Shown piece by piece: positions 1 to 8,435 of a stretch of DNA of 64,000 bases. Each line of letters starts with the position of its first letter. The first letter of the stretch is position 1. The notes beneath the pieces were generated by a model. That model searched no databases, was not told the origin of the DNA, and was given only the letters and a program-made list of their open reading frames with translations. A program made the position numbers and the translations under genes. This DNA is from Myxococcales bacterium (lineage in GTDB: Bacteria > Myxococcota_A > Polyangia > Haliangiales > Haliangiaceae): the NCBI GenBank assembly GCA_947483555.1, contig CANKMW010000016.1, positions 56,172 to 120,171 on the forward strand, read 5' to 3'.

Positions 1-545
1 GGCCAGGTCGTGCACTGCGAGTCCGACGACAGCACGTCGCGCGCCATGATCTCGGCGGCGACGTCGACGTCACCGGCCTCGCTGGCCAGGCCCGCGCCCA
101 TGGCGGCCACGATGGCGTCGGAGAGCACCATCGCCGCGCCGTCGCGGTTGTGGGCGCCGTCGGCGAGGTAGCGCGCGGCCAGGATCGAGCGGTTGGCCTT
201 GCGGGCGTGACCGGCCTGGTCGCTGGCGAGGATGGCGATCGGGTTGAGCCCTGGCATCAGCGTGGCGCTGCCGGTGAAGCTGCCGTCGCCGGCGGTGGTG
301 GCGGCGGTGCCGGCGATGGTGACGCCGGCCAGGCCCTCGCTCGCGGTCGCCTTGCCGGCGATCGTCCACGTCGTCGCGTCGGCGGTCGCCGGCGGCGCGA
401 AGCGATCGAGGCCGGACAGATCGACGTCGATCTTCCAGCTCGGCAGCGGCGGCACGTCGTCGCCGTCGTCACCCGCGCCGGGACCGGCGTCGTTGGAGCA
501 GGCCGCAAGCGCGACGAACGCGAACCGAACCGGTAGCTGGCGCAT
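1..545 (-). CDS. Secreted lipoprotein with Ig-like segment (3' end outside window)
   Basis: Read from an ATG at 545 down to the window edge, open throughout (about 181 codons visible). The N-terminus MRQLPVRFAFVALAAC is a lipoprotein signal with Cys 16 in a LAAC lipobox, so the mature protein should be lipid-anchored in the envelope. Residues about 40-110 follow the pattern of an Ig-like or Big-type beta domain (G-x-V/A-T, DGSF, LxPGLNxIxxxAxDxAG). The rest has no recognised domain. The C-terminus is cut off by the window start. Function unknown; lipoprotein status is well supported. Confidence 0.75.
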   Translation of the reverse strand, partial: MRQLPVRFAFVALAACSNDAGPGAGDDGDDVPPLPSWKIDVDLSGLDRFAPPATADATTWTIAGKATASEGLAGVTIAGTAATTAGDGSFTGSATLMPGLNPIAILASDQAGHARKANRSILAARYLADGAHNRDGAAMVLSDAIVAAMGAGLASEAGDVDVAAEIMARDVLSSDSQCTTW

Positions 546-708
546 CGGATCCCCCTGGTGCCCTTCGATCGGGCTCAGGACGACCACGCTACGCCGCTCA
601 CCGGCCGCCTCGACGCACCGAGGTTGCCGGCGCGCCGAACCAACGTGCGTCGTGCCGTCGTGGCGACCGATCGCCCCCGCAGGGCGTCGCCGTCACGAGG
701 CCGTCGCA

Positions 709-1803
709 TCACGGAACCGCGGGCGGGCGGAACCGGACCAGGCCGTCGAGGTCGCCGACGATGTCGCTGCCTCGGCGCACCACCTGGCGCGTGATGATCT
801 CATCGGCCTTCGGATCCGGGGACTCCCACGCCAGCCACAGGCCACCGGGGCCGGGCTCGATCTCGGTGCCCTGCGCGAGCGGTTGCTCGCGGCAACCGTC
901 GTGCAGCGTCCAGCGCGACGGCACCAGGTCGGCCAGGCCCGGCGAGCCGTACACGATCAGCAACCGCGGCGGCGCCACCGAGACCCAGTGATGGGCGTAG
1001 ATGTGCTCGCCGTCCGACTCGCTACCGCTGAACACGGTCTGCTTCGGGCGGGTGCCGGCCGGCGGGGTGCATGCGAGCTCGCGGTCGTCGTCGATCAGCT
1101 TGGTCCGGAACCCGGACGCCGTGGCCGACGGCCAGCTCCACGTCCGCGCCACGACCGCGTCGCCGTTGCTGACGACCTCGGCCGTCGGCCACAGTCTCGC
1201 CGTCACCCAGACCTCGCACTGCCAGCCGTCGTACGGGAATCCCCATGGGCACTCCGCCCACCAGGCGGCGCCGTCGGTGATGACCAGACCGGCGCCGATG
1301 CGTTCCAGCACGCCGCCCTCGGTGAGCCCGTCGTCGTCCTCGGTCTTGGGCCGCGGCGTCTTGAACGTCGATGGCCCGGGGACCGTGACCGCGGTGATCG
1401 CGGTCGCCGTCACGCCCAGGACGGTGCGCGGCGGGAGGTGGACGAAGAAGTGATCGCGGTCGCCCCAGTCGCCGGACAGTGACCCCGCGAAGTCGTCGTC
1501 GGAATCCGGCGCCGCCAGCTTGCTCGACCCGAGCGCCGCGAGCCGCCCGCCCGCCACGCTGTACGCGGTCAACTCGCCGCCGTCGAGCGCCACCAGGTCG
1601 GCCGTCGCGAAGCGAGTCGGCGGTGCCGGCAGCGCCACGACAGCGGCCTCGCCGCCGCCGCCACCGCTCCCGCCACCGTTCCCGCTCCCGCCATCGCCGC
1701 GGTCGCCAGCCCCGCCGCCACCGCCGCCGATCGGATTCGCGGCCCGCGTGCCGCCGCAGGACGAGATCAGGACCAGGGCGGCGAACGACGTGGTGGCGCG
1801 CAT
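709..1803 (-). CDS. Lipoprotein of unknown function
   Basis: 364 residues from ATG 1803. This start is chosen because it gives a lipoprotein signal (MRATTSFAALVLISSC, Cys 16); the reading frame stays open further upstream but without a signal. A Gly-rich flexible linker of about 30 residues follows the lipidated Cys, then a Trp-rich region with many beta-strand-like segments (for example the WAECPWGFPYDGW stretch), suggesting an extracytoplasmic beta-propeller or lectin-like fold. No catalytic motif is recognised. It lies 163 bases upstream of another lipoprotein gene on the same strand. Confidence 0.7.
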   Translation of the reverse strand: MRATTSFAALVLISSCGGTRAANPIGGGGGGAGDRGDGGSGNGGGSGGGGGEAAVVALPAPPTRFATADLVALDGGELTAYSVAGGRLAALGSSKLAAPDSDDDFAGSLSGDWGDRDHFFVHLPPRTVLGVTATAITAVTVPGPSTFKTPRPKTEDDDGLTEGGVLERIGAGLVITDGAAWWAECPWGFPYDGWQCEVWVTARLWPTAEVVSNGDAVVARTWSWPSATASGFRTKLIDDDRELACTPPAGTRPKQTVFSGSESDGEHIYAHHWVSVAPPRLLIVYGSPGLADLVPSRWTLHDGCREQPLAQGTEIEPGPGGLWLAWESPDPKADEIITRQVVRRGSDIVGDLDGLVRFRPPAVP

Positions 1804-1857
1804 GACGCCAACGGTACCGCACCTGATCCGACCGTGGTCCAGGCTCGTATGGGCGGC

Positions 1858-2220
1858 ATGTCGCGTCTCCCCATCATCATGGTCATCGCCACCCTCCTGC
1901 CGGCCTGTGTCGATCTCGAGCCAACGCTCGACGACGCCGCGGCCGAGCTGGTCCGCTCGCCGAGCTGGATTCCCGATCTCGATCTCCCCGAGTTGCCCGA
2001 GGTTCCCGGCGACGGCGGCGACAGTCCCGAGTTCGACATCACCCAGCAAGACGGTCTGCAGCGGTGTTTCTACCAGCTCGAGGTCGACGTGCGCGGTTGC
2101 CACTACGCCTTCCCGACCAACGTCGCCGACCACAACGCGTGCATCGAGGGCGCCAGCGCCGACTACGACAGCTGCTTGCGCTGGGTCCAGACCCTGCCGT
2201 ACGAGGAGGATGCGTCGTAG
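1858..2220 (+). CDS. Small acidic lipoprotein
   Basis: 120 residues from ATG 1858 (ATGs at 1834 and 1849 are possible but would lengthen the signal). The N-terminus MSRLPIIMVIATLLPAC is a lipoprotein signal with a LPAC lipobox. The mature part is Asp/Glu/Pro-rich and then has four Cys residues in its last 55 residues (RCFYQ, GCHY, ACIEG, SCLRW), likely two disulfides. It is divergent from the lipoprotein gene on the other strand. Function unknown. Confidence 0.65.
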   Translation: MSRLPIIMVIATLLPACVDLEPTLDDAAAELVRSPSWIPDLDLPELPEVPGDGGDSPEFDITQQDGLQRCFYQLEVDVRGCHYAFPTNVADHNACIEGASADYDSCLRWVQTLPYEEDAS

Positions 2221-2239
2221 CGGCGCTCGTCAGTTCGCT

Positions 2240-2499
2240 GTCGCTAACGGTCGCTAAACGGTCGCTAACGGTCGCTAACGGCAATGCCGATCACTTGGCG
2301 ACAAGTGATCGAGATGATCCGCGTTTCCGCTTGTCCTGAGCGAAACGCGAGCGCCAGCGAGCGTGAGTCGAAGGACGTACTCCCTCGAACATGCGCCCTT
2401 CGACTCGGCCGCTGCGCGGCCTCGCTCACGGCGGCCGGTGTTGTAGGTGATCGACATGATTGGGCTGCAGCTGCCAACTGAATGGCATTGTCGCTAACG
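2240..2499. repeat. Intergenic mosaic repeat (family 1, copy 1)
   Basis: The gap between the lipoprotein gene and the HD-GYP gene is filled with repeats. Four tandem copies of a 10-11 base unit GTCGCTAACG lie at 2240-2280, and a fifth at 2490-2499 overlaps the TAG stop of the HD-GYP gene. Between them is a palindromic block (about 2330-2445) made of GTCCTGAGCG and CCTTCGACTC half-units around a hairpin GGCCGC-TGC-GCGGCC (2407-2421). Related blocks occur at 12190-12425 and 60426-60505. Probably a dispersed palindromic element; no ORF of interest is seen in it. Confidence 0.7.
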
Positions 2500-4038
2500 G
2501 GGCAACAGGCTGCCCTCGCCACGCTTGCGGAGGTCGTCGCGGTGGTCCTCGATCATCTTCACGAACAGCTCGGCCAGCTCGGGGTCGAACTGGGTGCCGG
2601 CGCAACGCTCGATCTCGCCGACCGCGACCTCGTGCGGCAAGGCGCGGCGATAGGCACGGTCCGAGGTCATGGCGTCGTACGCATCGGCGATCGCCACCAC
2701 CCGTCCGACCAGCGGGATGTCGTGGCCGCGCAAGCCGCGCGGGTAGCCGCCGCCGTCCCACCACTCGTGGTGGCACCAGCAGCCATCGATGAGCCCGTGC
2801 AGGCACGGCACCGGATCGAGGATGCGCTTGCCCTTCTCGGGGTGCTGGCGGAAGACCCGCATCTCGTCGGGCGTCAGCTTGCCCGGCTTGTTGAGCATGT
2901 CGTAGCGCACGCCCAGCTTGCCGATGTCGTGCATCACGCCGGCCTCGACGGTGCGGCGGACCTCGGCATCGGACAGGGTGAGGCCACGCGCGATCAGCTC
3001 GGCGTAGCGGGCGACGCGCTCGCTGTGGCCGCGGGTGTAGAGGTCGGTCTCCTCGAGCGCCTGGGCAAACCCGGCCACCGTCGACTGGAAGGTCGACTCG
3101 AGCACCTCGTTGGCGGCGCGCAGCTCGTCGTTGCGCATGCGCAGGTCGTCGTAGAGGCGCGCGTTGTCGATCGCGCCGGCGGCGCGCGAACCGAGCACGG
3201 TCAGCATCTTGCGATGGCCCTCGTCGAACTTCTTGCCGCGCGTGAAGCTGTAGACGTTGAGCACGCCGATCACCGCCGCGCCGACCTGCAAGGGCACGCT
3301 GAGGAACGACGCCAGCTCGCGGCCGGGAGCCGCCACGCCGACGAAGAAGCGGCTGGCGCTGTCGCCGTGCGAGACCACCGGCTGACCGCGATCGAAGCGC
3401 TCGATCAAGAGCTCGAACGCCGGCGTCGGCACCGTCGGTGAGCCGGCGCCATCGCCGATCAGCTTGACCCGCTCCTCGTACTTGCCGGTGCGCAGGTCGC
3501 GCAGGTGCAGCGTCGCCACGTCGGCGTCGGTCTCGGCCAGCGCCGCCTTCAGGATGGTGTCGAGGATGTGATCGAGATCGACGCTGGTCGCCAGCGCCTC
3601 GCTCACCTTGTAGATCGTGAGCGCCTCGCGGAGCCGGATGTTCTCGGCCTGCAGCTGCTGACGGTACAGGCCGCGCTGGACGACGTGGATGACCTCCTCG
3701 ACCTTGAACGGCTTGAGGATGTAATCGTAGGCGCCACGCTTCATGGCCTCGATCGCGGTCTCGACCGTGCCGAAGCCGGTCATGATCACGGTGAGGACGT
3801 TGATGTTCTCCTCGGCCAGCTTCTCGAGCAGCTGCAGGCCGGAGACCCGGGGCATCTTGAGGTCCGAGATGACCAGGTCGTAGGGGCGGAGCCGAAGCTC
3901 CTCGATCGCCTTCTGCCCGTCCTCGACCGCGGCCACCACGTAGCCTTCGAGCGTCAAGAACTCGGCGAGGATCTCGCGGATCACTCGCTCGTCGTCGACG
4001 ACGAGGATGCGTGCCGCCTCGCTTGCGCTGGTGGTCAT
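2494..4038 (-). CDS. Response regulator: REC-GAF-HD-GYP (c-di-GMP phosphodiesterase)
   Basis: 514 residues. An N-terminal receiver domain (about 9-125) has the acidic pair D15/D16, phospho-acceptor D59, T87 and K109. A GAF domain follows (about 145-300) and then an HD-GYP domain (about 320-505) with the metal-binding HD at 370-371 (HDIGK), the HHEWWDGGGYP segment at 423-433 and DAYDAMTSDRAYR near 452. All signature residues of an active HD-GYP are present, so it is predicted to hydrolyse cyclic di-GMP to GMP under control of a partner histidine kinase, which is not in this window. It begins 39 bases after the stop of the upstream coiled-coil lipoprotein gene, so the two are probably co-transcribed. 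Confidence 0.9.
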   Translation of the reverse strand: MTTSASEAARILVVDDERVIREILAEFLTLEGYVVAAVEDGQKAIEELRLRPYDLVISDLKMPRVSGLQLLEKLAEENINVLTVIMTGFGTVETAIEAMKRGAYDYILKPFKVEEVIHVVQRGLYRQQLQAENIRLREALTIYKVSEALATSVDLDHILDTILKAALAETDADVATLHLRDLRTGKYEERVKLIGDGAGSPTVPTPAFELLIERFDRGQPVVSHGDSASRFFVGVAAPGRELASFLSVPLQVGAAVIGVLNVYSFTRGKKFDEGHRKMLTVLGSRAAGAIDNARLYDDLRMRNDELRAANEVLESTFQSTVAGFAQALEETDLYTRGHSERVARYAELIARGLTLSDAEVRRTVEAGVMHDIGKLGVRYDMLNKPGKLTPDEMRVFRQHPEKGKRILDPVPCLHGLIDGCWCHHEWWDGGGYPRGLRGHDIPLVGRVVAIADAYDAMTSDRAYRRALPHEVAVGEIERCAGTQFDPELAELFVKMIEDHRDDLRKRGEGSLLPR

Positions 4039-4077
4039 CGGGTGGAAGCCCGTCAGCTCCTCGTCAGCCCCTGGGGG

Positions 4078-4938
4078 TCACTCGCCGCCGCCCGAACCGC
4101 TACCGCCACCGGCGGCGTCGTCGGTGCGCGGGATCTGCTGGTCACTCCGGGAACCGTCGCCGCCGATCGTGGTGCCGCCCGAGCCCAGCGTCGGGTCGGT
4201 GGCGTCGATCGGCTTGGGCGACATCGGGTCCGGGAACTCGCTCTTCTTGCCCAGCGTCTTGTCGGCCTCGCCCTGCAGGACCAGCCACTTCTGGCGCGCA
4301 CCCAGGGCGGTGCTCTTGGCAGCTTCGGCCTTCTGCTTGGCGCCGTCGACGCGCTTGGTGCGCTGCGCCTCCTGCTGGACGAAGTTGTCGTAGTTGAAGC
4401 CGGCCGGCGCGATGTTGTTCTTCTGCGCCAGGCGGGCCTTGGCCAGCTCGTACTGGGCCTCGCGCCAGTAGGTGTTCTCCTGGGTGAAGCGGAGCAGCTT
4501 CTGCAGCCAGGTGCCATACGAGGTGTAGTACTTGACCCGATCGTCGGCGGCGTTGCGGGCCAGCTCGGCGCCGCGCTTCTCGCGGGTGGCGTCGTTGATC
4601 CGGTTCTTGTCGGCCGACTGCTCGGCGGCCTTGAGGCGGCTGGTCGCCGAGTCGAGGTCGAGCTTGGCGGCGCGGGCCTCGTTCTTGGCGACGTCGAGCT
4701 GCAGCTTCGACTCGCGCAGGTCGGCCTCGGCCTTGGCCTTCTCGCGGGTCGCGACGTTGTGATCGTTCTGCGCCTTGATCACCTCGCTCTGCTGATCGAC
4801 AGGGATCGCGGCAATGTAGCTGTCTTCGAAGTGGCGGCCGAGGGGCGGCGGCGGGCCGTCCGACGAGCCGCCGCAGCCAGGGCCAGTCCCCAGGCTCACG
4901 CCCAGGGTCAACAGCAATGAAATAACGGAGCTCCTCAT
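4078..4938 (-). CDS. Coiled-coil lipoprotein
   Basis: 286 residues. A signal peptide ends in GPGC (Cys 22), a lipobox-like site. Residues about 50-125 are charged and Ala-rich with heptad-like periodicity (coiled coil), a second helical stretch follows to about 225, and the C-terminal 50 residues are Gly/Ser/Asp-rich and disordered. Composition resembles periplasmic or outer-membrane structural lipoproteins. It sits directly upstream of the HD-GYP regulator on the same strand. No enzymatic motif is seen. Confidence 0.75.
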   Translation of the reverse strand: MRSSVISLLLTLGVSLGTGPGCGGSSDGPPPPLGRHFEDSYIAAIPVDQQSEVIKAQNDHNVATREKAKAEADLRESKLQLDVAKNEARAAKLDLDSATSRLKAAEQSADKNRINDATREKRGAELARNAADDRVKYYTSYGTWLQKLLRFTQENTYWREAQYELAKARLAQKNNIAPAGFNYDNFVQQEAQRTKRVDGAKQKAEAAKSTALGARQKWLVLQGEADKTLGKKSEFPDPMSPKPIDATDPTLGSGGTTIGGDGSRSDQQIPRTDDAAGGGSGSGGGE

Positions 4939-5053
4939 CGGGGCGAGCGTACTACGAAGCGCGATGCCACGGGGCGGGGCGGGTCATTCGCCGCCGTGAG
5001 ACCAAGCGAGCCGGGTCGTTACGGGTGAGTTCTGGGGTTAGAGTGGGGCAGCC

Positions 5054-5860
5054 ATGACGTGCCTCCTCGCGGTCGACGTGGGCAACACCAACACGGTGCT
5101 CGGGGTGTTCCGCGGCGGCGATCTGTTCGCGCACTGGCGGATCGAGACCCGGGCCTCGCGGACCTCCGACGAGTACGCGGTGCTGGTGCGCTCGCTGCTC
5201 GAGCTCGAGGGCTTCGCGTGGGGCAGCCTCGACGCCGGCATCATCTCGTCGGTCGTCCCGCCGGCGGTGTTCGGGATCCAGCGCTTCTTCAAGCGCTACG
5301 TGGGCGCGCCCGCGATCCTGGTCGGGCCGGGCATCAAGACCGGCATGCCCATCCTGTACGAGAATCCACGCGAGGTGGGCGCCGATCGGATCGTCAACGC
5401 GGTCGCCGCGTTCGAGCAGCTCAAGGGCGGCTGTATCGTCGTCGATTTCGGTACCGCGACCACCTGGGACGTGGTCACCCCCAAGGGTGAGTATCTGGGC
5501 GGCATCATCGCGCCCGGCGTGCACATCAGCGCCGAGGCGCTGTACGAGCACGCCGCCAAGCTGCCGCGCGTCGAGATCGCTCGCCCCAACAAGGTGATCG
5601 GCCGCAACACGGTGTCGTCGATGCAGGCCGGGCTCCTGTTCGGCTACGCCGGCATGGTCGATGCGCTGGTGGCCCGCATCCGCGCCGAGGTCGACTTTCC
5701 GGCCCGCTGCATCGCCACCGGCGGCCTGGCCGAGCTGATCGCCACCGAGACCACGACCATCGAGAGCACCGACGAGCTGCTCACCCTCAAGGGCCTCAAG
5801 ATCCTCTACGATCGCAACCTCGGCGCCCACGTCGCCGCCAGCCAGGCTCACGGAGGCTGA
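5054..5860 (+). CDS. coaX: Type III pantothenate kinase
   Basis: 268 residues. Catalyses ATP-dependent phosphorylation of pantothenate, the first step of coenzyme A synthesis. The ASKHA-fold signatures are clear: the phosphate-binding DVGNTNT near residue 8, GADRIVNA near 109, and the DFGTATTWDV segment near 131. Length is typical for CoaX (about 255-270). The TGA is separated from the next GTG by two bases and the ribosome-binding GGAGG of the next gene lies inside the coaX end, so it heads a four-gene overlapping unit (to 8083). Confidence 0.95.
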   Translation: MTCLLAVDVGNTNTVLGVFRGGDLFAHWRIETRASRTSDEYAVLVRSLLELEGFAWGSLDAGIISSVVPPAVFGIQRFFKRYVGAPAILVGPGIKTGMPILYENPREVGADRIVNAVAAFEQLKGGCIVVDFGTATTWDVVTPKGEYLGGIIAPGVHISAEALYEHAAKLPRVEIARPNKVIGRNTVSSMQAGLLFGYAGMVDALVARIRAEVDFPARCIATGGLAELIATETTTIESTDELLTLKGLKILYDRNLGAHVAASQAHGG

Positions 5861-5862
5861 TC

Positions 5863-6996
5863 GTGTCGCTCGCCCGCCCGCCGCTCGATGCCGAGACCGT
5901 CGGCCGCATGTCCGCCGCGGCGCAGAAGGCGCTCGCCCCTGGCCCCGGCCGCCTGATGGCGGCGCGCGGGTTGGTGCCGCTGCCGCGCCCCGCCGAGCTG
6001 GCGGCGGTGCTGTACCAGCTGGTGGTCAGCGATCCGGCGCTGGCGGTCGCGGCGCAAGCCAGCGCCGATGGGATGCCCGACAAGGTGATGATCGCCGCGC
6101 TCGGCGACCACGAGATCGATCCGCTGGTCCTCGACTGGCTGGCGGCGCGGGCCCGCCGCGTGCCGGTCATGCTCGAGACGCTGGTGCTCAACCCGCGCAC
6201 CGCCGACGCCACCATCGTCGAGCTGGCCGCCGCCGGGGGCGCGCACGAGATCGACCTGCTGGCCGGCAACGAGCAGCGGCTGCTGCGGTGCCCCGACATC
6301 ATCGCCGCCATGTACGCCAACCCGCAGGCCCGCATGTCGACCGTCGATCGGGCGGTCGAGCTCGCGGTGCGCAACAACGTCAAGGTCGACGGCATCGCGG
6401 CCTGGGATGAGCTGGCCCGGGTTGTCGCCGGCGGTGGTGGCGGGCTGACCACCGCGGACGCCGATGCGGTCTTCGCCCAGGCGCTGGTCGGCGTCGGCGA
6501 CGTCGCCGACAGCGCGGTGGTGGCCAAGTCGACCGAGGAGGGCGTCGAGATCCTGGAGGGGGCCACCGATGGTCTGCTCGCCGTCGACGAGAAGCGGGTG
6601 CCGATCGGCAAGATGTCGACGCCGGCGAAGATGCGTCTGGCGGCGCTCGGCAACGCCTTCGCGCGTTCGATCTTGATCCGCGATCCGGTCCGCCTGGTCG
6701 CCCTGGCCGCCGTCAAGGCGCCCGGCGTGACCGAGCTCGAGGCTGCCAAGTACGCTGGTAACCACTCGCTCGACAACGACGTCGTGCGCTACATCGCCGC
6801 CCGCCGCGACTGGACCCGGCTGTACGGCGTCAAGAAGTCGCTGTGCTTGAACCCCAAGACCCCGATCTCGGAGGCGTCGAAGCTGCTGATCCATCTGCGC
6901 GAGGTCGATCTGCGTCAGATCTCCAAGTCCAAGGGGGTCTCGTCCGCGGTGGTGGCGCAGGCCCGCAAGCTGATCGCGACCCGCGCCGGCAAGTGA
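5863..6996 (+). CDS. Conserved-type helical protein of unknown function
   Basis: 377 residues from a GTG preceded by GGAGG at 5852-5856. No signal peptide or membrane segment. Composition is Ala/Val/Leu-rich with repeated helix pairs, as in HEAT- or DUF2336-like helical repeats. The last 80 residues are basic and include KTPISEASKLLIHLR, followed by a Ser/Lys-rich tail. Position in the coaX unit, with a 4-base overlap to the next gene, indicates co-expression, but no function can be deduced. Confidence 0.7.
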   Translation: MSLARPPLDAETVGRMSAAAQKALAPGPGRLMAARGLVPLPRPAELAAVLYQLVVSDPALAVAAQASADGMPDKVMIAALGDHEIDPLVLDWLAARARRVPVMLETLVLNPRTADATIVELAAAGGAHEIDLLAGNEQRLLRCPDIIAAMYANPQARMSTVDRAVELAVRNNVKVDGIAAWDELARVVAGGGGGLTTADADAVFAQALVGVGDVADSAVVAKSTEEGVEILEGATDGLLAVDEKRVPIGKMSTPAKMRLAALGNAFARSILIRDPVRLVALAAVKAPGVTELEAAKYAGNHSLDNDVVRYIAARRDWTRLYGVKKSLCLNPKTPISEASKLLIHLREVDLRQISKSKGVSSAVVAQARKLIATRAGK

Positions 6997-7523
6997 CGAC
7001 CGACCCTGGCCCGTCGACGATGGTCGGGACCAGCTTCCTGGTCCGCTGGGGGCTGGCGATGGTCGCGCCGCGCGTCGCGCTGGGACTCGCCGACGATCCG
7101 CGTGCCGCCGGCCGCGCCGCTGGCGATCTGGTGCGCGCGATCGCCGTGGTGCTCGTGGTCGGGCACACCCGCGAGCTGGTCGGCGCCGGCTGGATCGCCG
7201 CCCGGGTCGGGGTGCGCGAGGCGGCGCCGGCGCTGCTGCGCGCGCTGACGGGCGCGTCGATGTTCGGGTTGATCTTCGTGCTGGTGGCGTCGATCGTGAT
7301 CAGCCTGGCCGCGGGTCGTCGTCGTCACCTGGGGCGCGACTTCGATCTCGCCGGGGTCGCCGCGCTGGCGCCGGTGACGGTCACGCTGGTCGCGCTGTTG
7401 TGGGCGCGGGCCGGCGCGCCGCTCGGCGTCACCGGGCGTGGGGTCGTGATGCTGGCGGCGCTCGCCTGGGGCGGCGCGCTCACCGCGCTGGCCGTGGTCG
7501 CGGCGCGGCGGAGGGCGGCGTGA
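6993..7523 (+). CDS. Integral membrane protein
   Basis: 176 residues from GTG 6993, which overlaps the previous TGA by 4 bases; an internal ATG at 7020 is the alternative start. There are about four hydrophobic segments (near 40-60, 80-105, 120-140, 150-170) separated by Arg-rich loops. The overall pattern resembles short Yip1-like membrane proteins, but no diagnostic motif is present. Its stop overlaps the start of the thioredoxin-like gene, so it may be a membrane partner of that protein. Confidence 0.65.
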   Translation: MTTDPGPSTMVGTSFLVRWGLAMVAPRVALGLADDPRAAGRAAGDLVRAIAVVLVVGHTRELVGAGWIAARVGVREAAPALLRALTGASMFGLIFVLVASIVISLAAGRRRHLGRDFDLAGVAALAPVTVTLVALLWARAGAPLGVTGRGVVMLAALAWGGALTALAVVAARRRAA

Positions 7524-8083
7524 CCGAGCTGCCGGCCGAGGTCGTGCGCCGCGGGCGCGCTGCCGGTGCGGCGCTGGCGCTGGTCGCGGCGCTGACGCTG
7601 GCCGTCAACACCCACTGGATCGTGGGCCACCTCGACTGGCTGCGGCCGCTCGAGACCGGCCAGCTGGCGCCGCCGTTCGATCTGGCGCTGCTCGGTGCCG
7701 CCGGCAAGCCGAGCGGCGAGCGGGTGACGAGCGACGGGTTGCGCGGCAAGGTGGTGGTGATCGAGTTCTGGGCCACCTGGTGCGGCCCGTGCCTGGCCTC
7801 GCTGCCGCTCCTCGACCGCGCGGCCCGGGGCTGGGGCGATCGGGTGGTCACGATCGCGGTCAACCTCGACGATGCCCGTCGGGCGCGCCAGATCTTCGAC
7901 GACCAGCACTGGCGCATTGCCCTGGCCGGCGGCGACGACGAGGTCGCGATGCGCTACCAGGTCGAGGCGCTGCCGCACCTGGTGGTGATCGGCCGCGATG
8001 GCGTGGTCCGCGCCGTGGTGCGCGGCGGGCGGGCGATGGCGACCGTCGAACCGGTGGTGGCGCGGCTGCTCGCCGCCCCGTGA
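7520..8083 (+). CDS. TlpA/ResA-type membrane-anchored thioredoxin
   Basis: 187 residues from GTG 7520 (4-base overlap with the upstream TGA). An N-terminal hydrophobic anchor lies at about 14-36. The thioredoxin domain holds the FWATWCGPC active site with Cys 88 and Cys 91, and the cis-Pro region reads VEALPHLVVI. Such proteins reduce or isomerise disulfides outside the cytoplasm, often for cytochrome c maturation. Specific substrates are unknown. It is last in the coaX unit. Confidence 0.9.
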   Translation: MTELPAEVVRRGRAAGAALALVAALTLAVNTHWIVGHLDWLRPLETGQLAPPFDLALLGAAGKPSGERVTSDGLRGKVVVIEFWATWCGPCLASLPLLDRAARGWGDRVVTIAVNLDDARRARQIFDDQHWRIALAGGDDEVAMRYQVEALPHLVVIGRDGVVRAVVRGGRAMATVEPVVARLLAAP

Positions 8084-8164
8084 CGCACTCGCTTACCGAA
8101 GCGCCTACAGAAGCAGGGCCGCCACCAGCGCTCGCGTGGCTCGCCAACGTGCTATCTCCGGATC

Positions 8165-8365
8165 ATGCCGCTGGCGTCCATGTCCTGCGCGACCTGCCGC
8201 AAGGCGATCGCTCCGGGTACACCCTGGGTCCGCTGCTCGGTGGCGTCGTGCAATACGGGCCGGTTGAAGCTGCGCTTCTGCTCGCAGAAGTGCTGGCAGG
8301 CCCACGTTCCGACCGCTCGCCATCGCAAGGCCGGGTTCGTCGAAGAGGGCGGGGCGACCGGCTAG
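8165..8365 (+). CDS. Small treble-clef/zinc-finger protein
   Basis: 66 residues from ATG 8165. The residues arrange as CxxC (8, 11), Cys 24 and 29, CxxxC (39, 43) and following His residues in a basic tail, which looks like a small zinc-binding module. No other domain fits in the remaining residues. It precedes the kinase-like gene on the same strand, and another gene of this cluster (9605) also starts with a Cys4 zinc ribbon. Function unknown; the Cys pattern is the main reason to believe it is real. Confidence 0.6.
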   Translation: MPLASMSCATCRKAIAPGTPWVRCSVASCNTGRLKLRFCSQKCWQAHVPTARHRKAGFVEEGGATG

Positions 8366-8435
8366 CGAGCTTGCTTGTCGAGCCCACACCAGGGTTTTTT
8401 GCCGTCGACAGATCCCGCGTGTTACCGTTTTGGGA

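Noticed and set aside
2240..2280. CRISPR-like short direct repeats GTCGCTAACG
   Set aside because: Units of 10-11 bases without spacers; no cas gene. Best seen as part of the intergenic mosaic.
7400..7519. Longer N-terminus of the thioredoxin-like protein
   Set aside because: It overlaps the membrane-protein gene by 120 bases and lacks a signal; GTG 7520 fits the overlap pattern of the operon.
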